Below are positions 1-9,571 of a stretch of DNA of 64,000 bases, piece after piece. This DNA is from Vibrio ulleungensis. Its GTDB lineage: Bacteria; Pseudomonadota; Gammaproteobacteria; Enterobacterales; Vibrionaceae. A program made the position numbers and the translations under genes. Each line of letters opens with the position of its first letter. Position 1 is the first letter of the stretch. The stretch is taken from positions 572,918-636,917 of the forward strand of contig NZ_JAFEUM010000001.1 of assembly GCF_016900875.1 (NCBI RefSeq), in the 5' to 3' direction. Below the pieces are notes generated by a model that searched no databases, had not been told where the DNA came from, and worked only from the letters and a program-made list of their open reading frames with translations.

Positions 1-192
1 GCCAATGATGCCAACCAAGATGATGATTAAACTGATTTCAGCGATGGCAGGAAAACCAACGTATTTGTGAAGTCCAAACTTAGTGACAAGTATACCGACG
101 GTTACTGTGGCCAAGTAAGCAAGCGCTACAACTAACAACAGTGGAGGAAAGTAAACTTCTCCCCAAACCATCTCGTGAGGCATTGTGTACAT
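1..192 (-). CDS. DUF1656 family small membrane protein (AaeX-like), partial
   Basis: The reading frame runs off the left edge, leaving the first 64 residues. It begins MYTMPHEMVWGEVYFPP and continues into two hydrophobic stretches, which is the pattern of the DUF1656/AaeX family: tiny inner-membrane proteins normally encoded next to an HlyD-type membrane-fusion protein and an FUSC-type (AaeB-like) efflux protein. Those partners would lie beyond the edge. ATG at 190-192 is chosen because AGGA sits seven bases upstream; a second ATG at 181-183 is possible. Family role is known only loosely (aromatic acid efflux); the specific substrate here cannot be read. Confidence 0.75.
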   Translation of the reverse strand, partial: MYTMPHEMVWGEVYFPPLLLVVALAYLATVTVGILVTKFGLHKYVGFPAIAEISLIIILVGIIG

Positions 193-503
193 AGTGGAAT
201 CCTAGAGTGTTTATTTGCAGAACTATAAATGAATGACTTGCGACCTTGTTAATCCCATTTGGATGATGAGATCCGTCAAACTGAGCATCTGTTTAAATAG
301 ATAGTCGGGTTAGGTCTGTTCGAGGGGCAGAGATAGGCGTGGTGAAGTGCTGGAGGCAGACGCATCAGCATTGTAACGCATAGACCATCGTTTGAATGAT
401 GCGGTCATTCAATTGGTATTCAAACAATCTGACCTGGGTCGTTATTATTCGTTTCAAAGTGATCGATGAATGCATCACAAATGAGTAGAACACTGAGGTC
501 GAT
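193..503. other. Divergent intergenic region, no gene seen
   Basis: This 311-base stretch separates the divergently transcribed DUF1656 gene and the PdxY-like gene and must hold both promoters. I see no convincing coding frame, hairpin or strong consensus promoter in it. Confidence 0.5.
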
Positions 504-1361
504 ATGAAAAGCGTACTTTCCATCCAGAGTCATGTGGTGTACGGGCATGCAGGAAACAGTAGCATGGTGTTTCCAATGCAAAGAATGGGGATTGATGTTT
601 CCCCAATTTATACAGCGCATTACTCCAACGGCAGTCATTATGAGCAAGGGGTAGCGTGTAGCCCTATTAGCGCTGACAACATACGGCAACTTATTCATGG
701 GTTGGACAATATTGAACAGCTTAGTCAATTTGATGCGGTCATCTCTGGCTACTTAAGTACGACCGATCAATGTCATGCAGTGGCGGAAACAGTCAATAAA
801 GTGAAGCTGCTTAATCCGAATGCAATGTATGTCTATGAACCCGAAATGCTCGACACTGAAGGACAGTGTGATGATCTTAAAGCACGAGCAAAAGAGGGTT
901 CTTTTAAGCTTCTAACCATAGCGGATGTGTTTGTTCCGTCTCAGTATGAGTTAGCACAATGTGTGGGGATGAAAATCAACTCCCTCTACGATGTCATTAC
1001 TGCCTGCAAAAAGGTGCTAGATTACGGCCCCAAGTTGGTTTTGGTGAAGCATGTGCATACATTGTCTGATGGGCAATTTACTACTCTGCTGGCGACTCGA
1101 AAAGGGTGTTATGTGTTGCAGCGGCCGTATTTAGAGTTTGCTAAACCGCCATCAGGCGCTGGGGAGTTAACAACTGCGGTATTTACTGCCAGCTTAATCA
1201 ACCAGCTTTCGCCGGTAGAAGCGTTTAAGCATGCGGCCAATGCGGTGTATGGTGTGTTGGAAGTGACGCACGAAAGCAACGCAAGAGAGCTAGAAATAAT
1301 TAACGCTCAATATGAGATGGTGGAACCCACCCATAACTTTATTCCTAAACGTCTCGCGTAA
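504..1361 (+). CDS. PdxY-like pyridoxal kinase homologue with altered active site
   Basis: At 285 residues this matches the length of PdxY, a ribokinase-superfamily enzyme that phosphorylates pyridoxal in B6 salvage. The N-terminus (LSIQSHVVYGHAGNSS) and the mid-region IVLVKH-like strand (LVLVKHVHTL, about 178-187) are clearly PdxY-type. Two core motifs deviate. The family DPVMGD-type loop reads YEPEML near 111-116. The GxGD anion-hole motif near 218-221 reads GAGE, putting Glu where the catalytic Asp belongs. It may therefore be a paralogue with another substrate, a weak kinase or a B6-binding pseudokinase. It ends at a strong terminator and is followed by a LysR gene in the same direction. 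Confidence 0.8.
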   Translation: MKSVLSIQSHVVYGHAGNSSMVFPMQRMGIDVSPIYTAHYSNGSHYEQGVACSPISADNIRQLIHGLDNIEQLSQFDAVISGYLSTTDQCHAVAETVNKVKLLNPNAMYVYEPEMLDTEGQCDDLKARAKEGSFKLLTIADVFVPSQYELAQCVGMKINSLYDVITACKKVLDYGPKLVLVKHVHTLSDGQFTTLLATRKGCYVLQRPYLEFAKPPSGAGELTTAVFTASLINQLSPVEAFKHAANAVYGVLEVTHESNARELEIINAQYEMVEPTHNFIPKRLA

Positions 1362-1380
1362 AATACATAGAACGAACCTT

Positions 1381-1415
1381 AAACCAATCAGACTCCCTCT
1401 GATTGGTTTTTCTCG
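1381..1415 (+). terminator. Rho-independent terminator after the PdxY-like gene
   Basis: A perfect 12-bp stem (1381-1392 with 1398-1409) around the loop CTCCC is followed by a short T-rich run. It lies 20 bases after the PdxY-like stop codon and separates it from the LysR gene. Confidence 0.85.
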
Positions 1416-1512
1416 TTTCTTGGCGCTCAATAAAAGGTACACTAAATGTCAATGGCACTCTTAAAGACTGTCTGTTTAATCAACAATCAGAAATTATCGG
1501 CACGAGGTACAG

Positions 1513-2418
1513 ATGAATTTTAGTTATGAACAGCTGCTTGCATTTGTCACCGTTTTCGACGAGCTGTCATTCAGCAAAGCCGCGGTAAAGCTCAACAAGC
1601 ACCGGACAACAATCGGGCAGGTTGTCACCAACCTTGAGGACCAATTGGCCGTTACATTGTTTGAGCGTATAGGGCGCAGAGTTGAGCCAACAGAAGATGG
1701 TGTATTTCTGTATCACTATGCCAAACAAGCTATAGAGCAAGCTCGCACTTTTGATAAGGTTGCACTTAGCTTGTCTTATGGCGGTATGGAAAACGTGACT
1801 ATTGCCTACCCAAGCTTTTTACCACACCAAGTGTTATTTGATATCCGTGACAGGTTGATGAAAGATTTTCCATTGATGAGAGTGAATTTCATCGTCAGAA
1901 ATAAAGCGGAGATTAAGCAAGGAATATTAGATGGGTCGATAGATTTCGGTCTAACGAACATTCATGAAAGCCGCGCGATACACAGCTTTGATTCATCGTT
2001 TTTGGGCCATATTGAGTTTTTACCTTTTGTTAAAAAAGGGGGTAAGTACACCGAAATCCCTAAAGATAAGGTGGTGTCTCAATTGAGCAGAGAAAGGCAA
2101 TTTGTACTACGAGTTTTTGTAGAAGAAGACCTTGGCGAAAAAATCGTCCTTAGCTCTATTCATGAAGAAATTGATCAGCTGGCAATGGTGATCAAACTTG
2201 TGAGTGAGGACTTTGGATGGGCATTTCTACCTAAATTGATCACCAAATCTGAATACGTAACACAAAATATTGAGCCGTTAGACATTGATGAAATGCGAGA
2301 GGGCTTCAAGTTTGGTATTGCACTATGGTGTCCTCACTCTAAACAAAATCGTGAGGTGAAAAAATCCATAAGAGCCGCACTTCATGATTCTATCGAAGCG
2401 ATTAGAGCCAGCTTGTAG
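1513..2418 (+). CDS. LysR-family transcriptional regulator
   Basis: The 301-residue product has the LysR layout: an N-terminal winged helix-turn-helix (about 1-60, with SFSKAAVKLNKHRTT and LFERIGRR) and a C-terminal effector-binding domain. It resembles the second LysR gene at 42468-43361 more than the canonical one at 60923-61795: both have the SFSKAA...LNK recognition helix. Its target is not evident. It has its own upstream region after the terminator, and the flanking PdxY-like gene is the simplest candidate for regulation, but no operator is visible. Confidence 0.88.
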   Translation: MNFSYEQLLAFVTVFDELSFSKAAVKLNKHRTTIGQVVTNLEDQLAVTLFERIGRRVEPTEDGVFLYHYAKQAIEQARTFDKVALSLSYGGMENVTIAYPSFLPHQVLFDIRDRLMKDFPLMRVNFIVRNKAEIKQGILDGSIDFGLTNIHESRAIHSFDSSFLGHIEFLPFVKKGGKYTEIPKDKVVSQLSRERQFVLRVFVEEDLGEKIVLSSIHEEIDQLAMVIKLVSEDFGWAFLPKLITKSEYVTQNIEPLDIDEMREGFKFGIALWCPHSKQNREVKKSIRAALHDSIEAIRASL

Positions 2419-2440
2419 TAGGCTCTAACCGCTAGCGAAA

Positions 2441-3892
2441 CTATAGCTCAAATTCACCGTTAAGCAGTCTAAAAAGTCCATTGGGGATCTCATGCCAACG
2501 ACCATAGTTGGGGTTCCCAGTGTGCACCTTGCCTCCAGATGTCCAAATGATTTCATCATTGTCAGTCAGCGTTACCTGCCAAAACTTCTTCTGTTGTTGA
2601 TGGGTAAGGTAGTTGATCACCTGCTCGGCAAACTCAGGGCTTTCGACAAACACGCCAAATTCAACGTTCAAGAAATCGGAGCGTGGATCAAAATTGGAAG
2701 AGCCAATAAAGGTGACGCGATTATCCAATACCAGTGTCTTATTGTGATAGTAAGTATTGGCGTGATAATAATGGTCGTCATTAAAGGCGTCGTCCTTGTA
2801 CTCCAACATATGAACGCCCTTACCGAGCAGTGCTTTTCGGTATTTTTCGTAGTATGCCGGTACAAAGCCTGAATCATTTGAGGCAGATGAGTTAGTGATT
2901 AACGTCACCTGAGCATCATTGTTCACCAGTTGATCTATCACCCTAAAGTGCCCATCCGTTGGCAGTAGGTAAGGTGTAGAGATCACCGCCGTTTTGGCAT
3001 GGTTGAGTTCACTTTCAATGGCGCGCTCTGCTCGAGTTCGAAAGTAGGGTTTGTTGGTCTCGACTTTCTCGAGAGAATCAAACACCGGACGTACACTAAC
3101 GTCGACAAATTGGGGTAATGGCAATGCATCAACGCTGCGCTCGATATTTTCTATGACAGCGCTGTTTTTATGGGTTTGTTCTTCTAGTAAGCGCTCAAAG
3201 TGTTTATACGGTTTATCAGGGTTGGCTTCTATGAGTTCACTTATGTCGACAACATAACTGCTGTCCCACATATGATTAAAGTGCGCAGCGAAAGCGGTGA
3301 TGATGTCACCCTTAAACAAGGTATCCATGTCAAAAAAATTGGCCTGTTTGTGGTATCCAAAATAGGCATCACCAACATTACGCCCACCGAGAATCATTCT
3401 GTTTTGGTCAACATTGAAATATTTCTCGTGAAGTCGATTGTCGAGTTGTTGCTGGTGAGAGGTAAACTCCGCTGCCCGTCCCAACCATCCAAGCTTTCTT
3501 GAATGGAAGGGGTTAAACAGTTTTATATCGATGTTAGGGTGAGTATTAAGTTCAGCTAGCCATTTGTCGTTAAACACTAATAAGTCATCTAGAGTAAGTC
3601 GAACGCGCACGCCTCGATCAGCTGCGGCTTTTACTTCGTTAAACAGTACCAACCCAAGAGTGTCTGACTCCCATGAGAAGTATGTCATGTCTATGGATGA
3701 GTTGGCTTGGCGGATCAGTGATACACGTTGTGCAAATGCGTCTTTTGCGGTTGGCAAAAGATAGGCATGACCCGAATATTGTGTTGGTACCCAGTTTTGT
3801 TCAAATTCCTTTTCGACATCTGGAAATTGTTGGGCGCAGCCAGAAACGAGCAGCGCAAACCCCAACAAAGATAAGGCTCTAAAAAGATTCAT
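2441..3892 (-). CDS. Phospholipase D-family lipoprotein (ClsC/YmdC-like)
   Basis: The 483-residue protein starts with a lipoprotein signal peptide (lipobox LLVSGC, Cys19), so it should be anchored to the outer membrane. It carries two complete HKD motifs of the phospholipase D superfamily: HEKYFNVD (His155, Lys157, Asp162) followed by GGRN, and HNKTLVLD (His383, Lys385, Asp390) followed by GSSNFDPRS. Two HKD motifs in a protein of this size fit cardiolipin synthase C-like phosphatidyltransferases. An outer-membrane lipid anchor suggests envelope phospholipid remodelling, but a phosphodiesterase acting on another substrate cannot be excluded. It is the downstream neighbour of the esterase-like lipoprotein gene on the same strand, about 80 bases apart, so the two may be co-transcribed. 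Confidence 0.85.
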   Translation of the reverse strand: MNLFRALSLLGFALLVSGCAQQFPDVEKEFEQNWVPTQYSGHAYLLPTAKDAFAQRVSLIRQANSSIDMTYFSWESDTLGLVLFNEVKAAADRGVRVRLTLDDLLVFNDKWLAELNTHPNIDIKLFNPFHSRKLGWLGRAAEFTSHQQQLDNRLHEKYFNVDQNRMILGGRNVGDAYFGYHKQANFFDMDTLFKGDIITAFAAHFNHMWDSSYVVDISELIEANPDKPYKHFERLLEEQTHKNSAVIENIERSVDALPLPQFVDVSVRPVFDSLEKVETNKPYFRTRAERAIESELNHAKTAVISTPYLLPTDGHFRVIDQLVNNDAQVTLITNSSASNDSGFVPAYYEKYRKALLGKGVHMLEYKDDAFNDDHYYHANTYYHNKTLVLDNRVTFIGSSNFDPRSDFLNVEFGVFVESPEFAEQVINYLTHQQQKKFWQVTLTDNDEIIWTSGGKVHTGNPNYGRWHEIPNGLFRLLNGEFEL

Positions 3893-3972
3893 TTTGGAGA
3901 TAGACCTTGCTAAATAAGTGTTACAAAGGCGAGAAAGCTGGCCTTTAAAGCTTCATGCTCAAGAACTAGAAA

Positions 3973-6054
3973 CTAATGGATGTAGCCTAGGAGCAAGCCT
4001 ATAGAGTCCAGACCCGTAAGACGGCCATTGCGCAGAACAGGATCCACACCTGGGTTGGTGGTCTTATCCCAATCGGACTGAGGGATAAACCCATCGTTAA
4101 TATCAATGACCAGCACATTATCGTTTCCGTTAGAGCGATAGTATTGTGTGTCTTTAAATAGCTCTGGACTAAACCACAGGCGAGACATGCGATTCATGAG
4201 TGCTGCTTCTTTGCTTGATGGATTCATAGGTGAACCATCGAGTCTGTAAGCCTTGTTGAACACAAATGGCAGTTCAGAACCATTGCACGAGCCTAGGATA
4301 CACGCGACTTCTTTAATTATGCTGCCATTACCTGCTGGTGAACCCCATACATTGAAGCTTGGTTTTACGTCGAAGTAGTAGAGTATCGCGTCTTCAGTCG
4401 CATCTTGTGTCACTTTGCGAGCAGGGCCAGTGAACAACATGTCGTTTAGCATCATTTTAAACATGCTCATGTTGGCAAGAGCACCGCCCAAATCGCTTTC
4501 GGATTCTGGGTAGTAATCAGCAAGCCTCAATAGGCGCTCGCTGCCCGTTGCGTTGGACCGACCAAAGAATAGGGTGGTGATCGCTTCATAGGCAGATTCA
4601 GGTAGCTCAATAGATTTGCTTGTGATCTCTTCTTTGTTCATTGCAGCAATCTGATGCTCTAATGCGGTAATGTTCTCTGGAGTACTCCACTGAGCTAAAG
4701 CATCTGCAAACTGGTCTAAATCGCTACTTGTAAATGATTCTTCCTCCTCGCCGCATAAGCTAGGCTCGACTTCACAGATAATCACGGGAATTAAGAATGT
4801 CAGGCTGGGTAGCATGCCAAAGGTGTTGGATTCATTGGCGTTATTGCCTAGTGCTGTTGGTACAGTGAAGCCTTTTTGTAAAGGTTGCTCGGTAAACAGC
4901 ACATTGTTACTTGTCTCATTTTCGTCTTGGCCCTCTTCAATTTCAATATAAGGTGCAAATGGCATAAGATGGTGCATTGGAGTAGACGTTACGGAGTCGT
5001 CACCTATGCTGATGTTGTCGGTAAGCCATCGAACTAGAGTGTTCACAGGAGAAAGCAAGGACGCTTGACCTTCGAGTAGTGTGTCTAAGTCTGTCGAATC
5101 TGTGCTTTTTAATACTTTATCGATATTTTTTAATGGGTTACAGCCACCAACTACGGGTACACTCATATCAAATGCGGAACAGATGGAACTTCTAAAGTTT
5201 TCTGCAGCGGTATCATCTTTATACTCATACCCATAAGGGTTACTCTGCATAATCGCATTCGAAAAGTGGTAATCGCGACTGTTAGATTCACGCTCCATTT
5301 CTCCTTGTAGAATACCGACGGACATTGCTCCAGAGCCTTGCCCAACAACAGTAATGTTATTGGCATTGCCGCCAAATTGCCCGATGTGCTTGTTAACCCA
5401 CTCAAGAGCGCGCATTTGGTCACCTAAACCAAAATTGCCATTAGTAGAAATATCGTCGCCTTTACCTCTATAGCTGCCTAGTAGACCCAAACGATAGTTA
5501 AAACTTACATAAACGAAACCTTTACCGTCATCATCACCTTGTGCGACCACAGTATCACCTTGGATCAGAGGTTCTGAGCCAGAGCCATATTCAAAGTCGC
5601 CGCCATGAATGAACACATACACAGGTAGTTCTTCATGTTCTAGAGTGCCTTGGGGACGCCATATATTCAGATACAAACAGTCTTCACTTGTTTGCTGAGT
5701 CGTCATTTCTTCCTGCTGGGGACAAGAGTCACCAAACTGTGTGGCATCAACGCCATCTGCGTAATCGTCAACTAGTGTGCTGTGTTCAAAACGAGCCTGT
5801 TCAGCGTATTGAATACCTTTAAAGGACTCAACGCTGGCTAACTTTTGATTTCCTTCAAGGTCACTGATCACCACAGAATCGATCATGCCCGTTACGTTCA
5901 ATCCCGCGATTTGTGTTGAAAACTCAACACTGGGCCCAGGCTTAATGGGATCAGGGTAGCTTGGCAATGGTACGGTAGGATCAACTTCAGTATTGCATCC
6001 AGAAATGGTGGCAACAATTGCTAAAGCGGTAAGAGTGCGTGTAAATAAAGTCAT
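3973..6054 (-). CDS. Type-B carboxylesterase-fold lipoprotein, probable pseudoenzyme
   Basis: From the ATG at 6052-6054 (GGA eight bases upstream) the product is 693 residues and starts with a lipoprotein signal ending in TISGC. An upstream in-frame ATG at 6096 would place 14 extra residues before that signal. Family marks are present: the EDCLYLN signature, FNYRLGLLGSY and the FGGNANNIT segment before the nucleophile elbow. The elbow, normally GESAG, reads GQGSG (about 238-242), so Gly holds the Ser position. The HG-x-ELPF histidine motif reads NGSELPF (about 591), so Asn replaces His, and the oxyanion HGGGF reads HGGDF. A catalytic esterase is therefore unlikely; a binding or adhesion role, as in neuroligin-type relatives, is conceivable. 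Its role here is unknown. Confidence 0.82.
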   Translation of the reverse strand: MTLFTRTLTALAIVATISGCNTEVDPTVPLPSYPDPIKPGPSVEFSTQIAGLNVTGMIDSVVISDLEGNQKLASVESFKGIQYAEQARFEHSTLVDDYADGVDATQFGDSCPQQEEMTTQQTSEDCLYLNIWRPQGTLEHEELPVYVFIHGGDFEYGSGSEPLIQGDTVVAQGDDDGKGFVYVSFNYRLGLLGSYRGKGDDISTNGNFGLGDQMRALEWVNKHIGQFGGNANNITVVGQGSGAMSVGILQGEMERESNSRDYHFSNAIMQSNPYGYEYKDDTAAENFRSSICSAFDMSVPVVGGCNPLKNIDKVLKSTDSTDLDTLLEGQASLLSPVNTLVRWLTDNISIGDDSVTSTPMHHLMPFAPYIEIEEGQDENETSNNVLFTEQPLQKGFTVPTALGNNANESNTFGMLPSLTFLIPVIICEVEPSLCGEEEESFTSSDLDQFADALAQWSTPENITALEHQIAAMNKEEITSKSIELPESAYEAITTLFFGRSNATGSERLLRLADYYPESESDLGGALANMSMFKMMLNDMLFTGPARKVTQDATEDAILYYFDVKPSFNVWGSPAGNGSIIKEVACILGSCNGSELPFVFNKAYRLDGSPMNPSSKEAALMNRMSRLWFSPELFKDTQYYRSNGNDNVLVIDINDGFIPQSDWDKTTNPGVDPVLRNGRLTGLDSIGLLLGYIH

Positions 6055-6270
6055 GTTGATATCCGGTTGTAATTGGTTTTTTACCAATGAACTCATGCGT
6101 TAATCAAACAGGCCACTCCATGTACAAAGCACTTCTCTAATTTGGCGTGTTTGGTTTGTAAACTTGATGCGATAAGAGTATCTGCAGCGTAGGAAATCGG
6201 TAAATCGCTTATGACGGATCAATCCCTACACCCGCCACTGAGTGGGGTAGCTCAGCGGCGGAGAAGCAAA

Positions 6271-7941
6271 TTAGAATCGGTACCCTAGGTTAAGCGTGAC
6301 TGCTTCACGGGTTTCACCTTTGTTATATAAAAAGGTTAAGTTGTAGTGCTTGCCAATCTGCTTATTAAAACCAGCAAGGTACGCCCAGCTGTCTAAATCG
6401 ACACCCACGTCATAGTCAAACTCAACGCTGTCGGTAATTACGCGGCCTTGCATGCGGTTTTTTAGCCCTTGATATTCAACACCGGCGATCAGCTGCGCAC
6501 GATAATCAACCAGTTGATAGCCGAGCATTGGTTGAACCGTGATAACACCATCACCCCAATCGTCAGCGCCTTCAAGGCGAGTGAGTGAGTACGTGCCTGT
6601 TACAGAGGCGAAAAACTCTTTGTAGCCTACAGATAGAGTGGTACCCACGCCCACTAGATCGTATTCAAGGTGTAGCGGTACACCGAGTCGGCCAGCATCA
6701 CACACTATTGACACGCCTTCACAAAATTTATCGCCCAAGCCTAAACCGGGCGCTTTTTCGTTCAGGGTATCCTTGATGTCTTGCCCTAGCTTTCCGGTGT
6801 AAGAGGCATCGACGTTCGCGTCGACATTCACCTTGCCAACGTAACCAAACATATTCCAAAAAGGTAAGATGTTTACGTCACCACGCAGTGATATAGACTC
6901 TGCACTCACGGTAGCAAAGGTGTCTGTTGGGTCGAAAAACTCATTGAGACGAATTCCACCAATAACAAAGTCGTTGGTAGGGACATTCATGTCTTGGTTA
7001 CGGTAGGCAATAGACACACCAAAAGGCAAAGGTAAGTCGATACCTTGTTGTCTCACCATGTCACCCATTAATGGGAATACGCGATCGACTTCTACTTTTT
7101 CTTCTCTGTAGCGAGGGTCAGAGACTTCCGTTAGTAACTCTTGGTCAAGTATATCTACACCTGTTTCATCGTCATAAAACGCGACCGGCTTGACGGTTTC
7201 GGTGAGGGTAAGAGGCTTTTTACCCTTGCGACCTTTTATTTCGACAAGCTTCTCGCTGATGATCAATTTGCCGCTGTTTAAAGAACGAAATTCAATGTCT
7301 TGACGATAGGATTCGACATTCACTCCATCAAACTTAAAAGGCTTATTGTTGGTGATGGTCATTACTTGAGGTTGACCGTCAACGACGTCTACTTTCACAC
7401 TTAAGAATCGGAAGTATGCAATGTCTTGAGGCAAACCGTACTTAGAATAATTAAAGGTAACTTCAACCAAACCATCGCCTTTATCATGGGCTTTTACACT
7501 ATTAGGATCGTAACTTTGAGCCCAGTGGCGAAGTCGATATTGCAAGCGCGTGCTGTTTTCGATTTGTGAGATGACATCTTCGTCTTCATCAAGATCACTC
7601 TTGTTATATTTAATGCGCAGATCAATGTTGCCTTTAGCATCCGTATCTTTAACCAAGTACACATTGGATTGATGAAGTTTGTCACCAATGGAAAGCTCGC
7701 GGTGAATATGCTCCACAAGGTGCTCACCCTGAACCAATGAACTTACACCCAGTTTAGGTAAGTCTTCATCGATTCCATATTGAGCAAAAATAGATTGTCC
7801 TGTCGTGACAGCTTGCTGGTCTGCAAAGGCAGGCAAACTAGCGGCTGTTGCGAGAACGAGTACAGCATTCAGCGCGCAAAGTGGTGCGAGTTTGTTCTTG
7901 GTTCTACTAGAAATAAAGAGTGGCATTGTGTTCCTACTCAT
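6271..7941 (-). CDS. Predicted outer-membrane beta-barrel protein, unknown family
   Basis: The ATG at 7939-7941 is preferred because AGGGGA lies just upstream; an in-frame ATG at 7995 would add 18 residues. The product (556 residues) has a Sec signal peptide ending near LPAFADQQ, a soluble-looking N-terminal half, and a C-terminal region of alternating aromatic and polar residues rich in GYxxF and AGxxY patterns. It ends in LNLGYRF, the C-terminal Phe typical of outer-membrane barrels. I do not recognise the family. It is transcribed away from the patatin and Omp85-like pair and may share their envelope theme. Confidence 0.65.
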   Translation of the reverse strand: MSRNTMPLFISSRTKNKLAPLCALNAVLVLATAASLPAFADQQAVTTGQSIFAQYGIDEDLPKLGVSSLVQGEHLVEHIHRELSIGDKLHQSNVYLVKDTDAKGNIDLRIKYNKSDLDEDEDVISQIENSTRLQYRLRHWAQSYDPNSVKAHDKGDGLVEVTFNYSKYGLPQDIAYFRFLSVKVDVVDGQPQVMTITNNKPFKFDGVNVESYRQDIEFRSLNSGKLIISEKLVEIKGRKGKKPLTLTETVKPVAFYDDETGVDILDQELLTEVSDPRYREEKVEVDRVFPLMGDMVRQQGIDLPLPFGVSIAYRNQDMNVPTNDFVIGGIRLNEFFDPTDTFATVSAESISLRGDVNILPFWNMFGYVGKVNVDANVDASYTGKLGQDIKDTLNEKAPGLGLGDKFCEGVSIVCDAGRLGVPLHLEYDLVGVGTTLSVGYKEFFASVTGTYSLTRLEGADDWGDGVITVQPMLGYQLVDYRAQLIAGVEYQGLKNRMQGRVITDSVEFDYDVGVDLDSWAYLAGFNKQIGKHYNLTFLYNKGETREAVTLNLGYRF

Positions 7942-7980
7942 CGTTCCCCTAAACCTATAAGAGAGCGACATAGTCTGTTT

Positions 7981-8003
7981 AAACGAACACCCCATGTTCG
8001 TTT
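7981..8003. repeat. Inverted repeat in the divergent region before the outer-membrane gene
   Basis: AAACGAAC (7981-7988) and GTTCGTTT (7996-8003) form a perfect 8-bp inverted repeat spaced by seven bases, about 40-60 bases upstream of the chosen start of the minus-strand barrel gene. It could be an operator or a 5' untranslated hairpin. The rest of 7942-8302 holds only a weaker repeat, TGTAGG (8114-8119) with CCTACA (8127-8132), and no convincing gene. Confidence 0.4.
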
Positions 8004-8302
8004 GTCAATCTCACGAATCACTCTCAAAGAACCGCCAATGTGGTTATGAATAACTCGTGTTCAGCTAATGGCGAGCAGAATACTGTGGTGTTGAGGACAT
8101 CGTTAATCGCTTATGTAGGACGATACCCTACAGGGATAAATTTGGATGGAGTTGCATGGTCTCTCGCTCAGGCCGTGGATACGATCCTACAAAAGAGATT
8201 CACCGCTCATTGAATAGGCGATTACCATGAGCGCAATATCGACAATCACACACCACGGGTTGATGCAGTGGGTAGGTGTGATGAATCCTAAGGTGCAGGT
8301 AA

Positions 8303-9478
8303 ATGAAACTACGCAATATCGTATTGCTGCTACTGATCGCCGTTACTGTTACGGCATGCAGCTCTTCTCACCCATTAGATCATCGAACGACGCAAGACAG
8401 CTATCAAGATGCAGTGATTGCTGGAGCAGAAGATTACATCGGTGAGCCCTTGCGTTTTTGGGCATCAGACCAACCGGATTTTCTGTTTGATCACACCTTG
8501 CAGCAAAGCCCATTAGTCGTCAAAGGCGATCGCCTTTCGATTCTTGCGCTATCTGGTGGCGGAGCCAAAGGCGCATTTGGTGCTGGAGTGGTTGTTGGCC
8601 TTAATGATCAAGGAAAGCTTCCTGACTATACCATCGTTACAGGGATTAGCGTTGGAGCACTGATTGCACCCTTTGTCTATGTTGGTGACTCTGAACTCGA
8701 TAGGCTTCATGACGTGATGTTGCAGTTGAGTGATGAAGCAATACTGGGCAAAAAAAACGTGATGAATACGTTATTCAAAGACGCAATGTCGAGTGGTGAA
8801 AACATGTTGGACTTTCTTGCTCAAGCGTATCCAGAAGCGATGATTGACGAGGTTGCCCAGCGACATCGAGAGGGGAAGAGGCTTTTTATTGGTTCCACCC
8901 ATTTCGATTCTGGAGAGTTAATGATCTGGAACCTCGGTGCCATTGCTAACAGTTCGTTAGACAACAAAGTCGCGTTATTCCATCAAGTGTTAGCGTCCAG
9001 CGCATCGATACCAGGTGTTTTTCCTCCTCAATTTATTGACGTTGTTGAAGGGCAAGAACTGCGAGAAGAGTTGCACGTAGATGGTGGATTATCTGCCCAG
9101 GTATTTTTCAATCCTTCACAGTTCGAATATCAACAACTCTCACACGCGCTAGGGTTAACGAAGTCACCTCAACTTGACGTTATCCGTAACGGCGTGTTGT
9201 CACAACCTTTTCATCCAGTGAAAGACAACGGCATCGAATTGCTGAGTAAAAGTCTGTCAAACCTCACTCTATTGCAAGCTCGAGGAGACATCTATCGAAT
9301 GCAGTATTTCAGCGCCATTGATGACATCGACATGCAGTTTACCTACCTCGAGAGTGATCTGTCAGAGTACAAAAAGACCAAACAGATGTTTGATGCTGAG
9401 CACATGAAGGCAATGTACAACTACGGCTACCAAAAATCTTTTTCTAATCAATTGTGGCATCAAAGCATGCCGTTATAG
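8303..9478 (+). CDS. Patatin-like phospholipase lipoprotein
   Basis: The 391-residue product has a lipoprotein signal (lipobox near VTVTAC, Cys19) and then a patatin domain. Its motifs are in order: the oxyanion loop GGGAKG, the nucleophile elbow GISVGA (GxSxG, catalytic Ser) and the catalytic Asp in HVDGGL. All parts of the Ser-Asp dyad are intact, so it is a likely lipid acyl hydrolase attached to the envelope. The start is supported by AGGTGCAGGT just upstream. It is followed after 93 bases by a BamA-type barrel gene, an arrangement reminiscent of PlpD-type proteins in which the two are fused. Confidence 0.9.
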   Translation: MKLRNIVLLLLIAVTVTACSSSHPLDHRTTQDSYQDAVIAGAEDYIGEPLRFWASDQPDFLFDHTLQQSPLVVKGDRLSILALSGGGAKGAFGAGVVVGLNDQGKLPDYTIVTGISVGALIAPFVYVGDSELDRLHDVMLQLSDEAILGKKNVMNTLFKDAMSSGENMLDFLAQAYPEAMIDEVAQRHREGKRLFIGSTHFDSGELMIWNLGAIANSSLDNKVALFHQVLASSASIPGVFPPQFIDVVEGQELREELHVDGGLSAQVFFNPSQFEYQQLSHALGLTKSPQLDVIRNGVLSQPFHPVKDNGIELLSKSLSNLTLLQARGDIYRMQYFSAIDDIDMQFTYLESDLSEYKKTKQMFDAEHMKAMYNYGYQKSFSNQLWHQSMPL

Positions 9479-9571
9479 ATCTCCACGACCCAAGACCGCA
9501 GGAGCGCAGTTGGGGCTTTGATTGCAAGGATGCGAGATCGCGTTACTTCCACATTACACTATAGGTTTTCA

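Noticed and set aside
420..728. Minus-strand frame of 102 residues opposite the start of the PdxY-like gene
   Set aside because: It is antisense to a clearly coding frame and has no family resemblance or ribosome site.
8227..8445. Plus-strand frame of 72 residues overlapping the patatin start
   Set aside because: The overlapping patatin frame has the signal peptide and conserved motifs; this frame has none.
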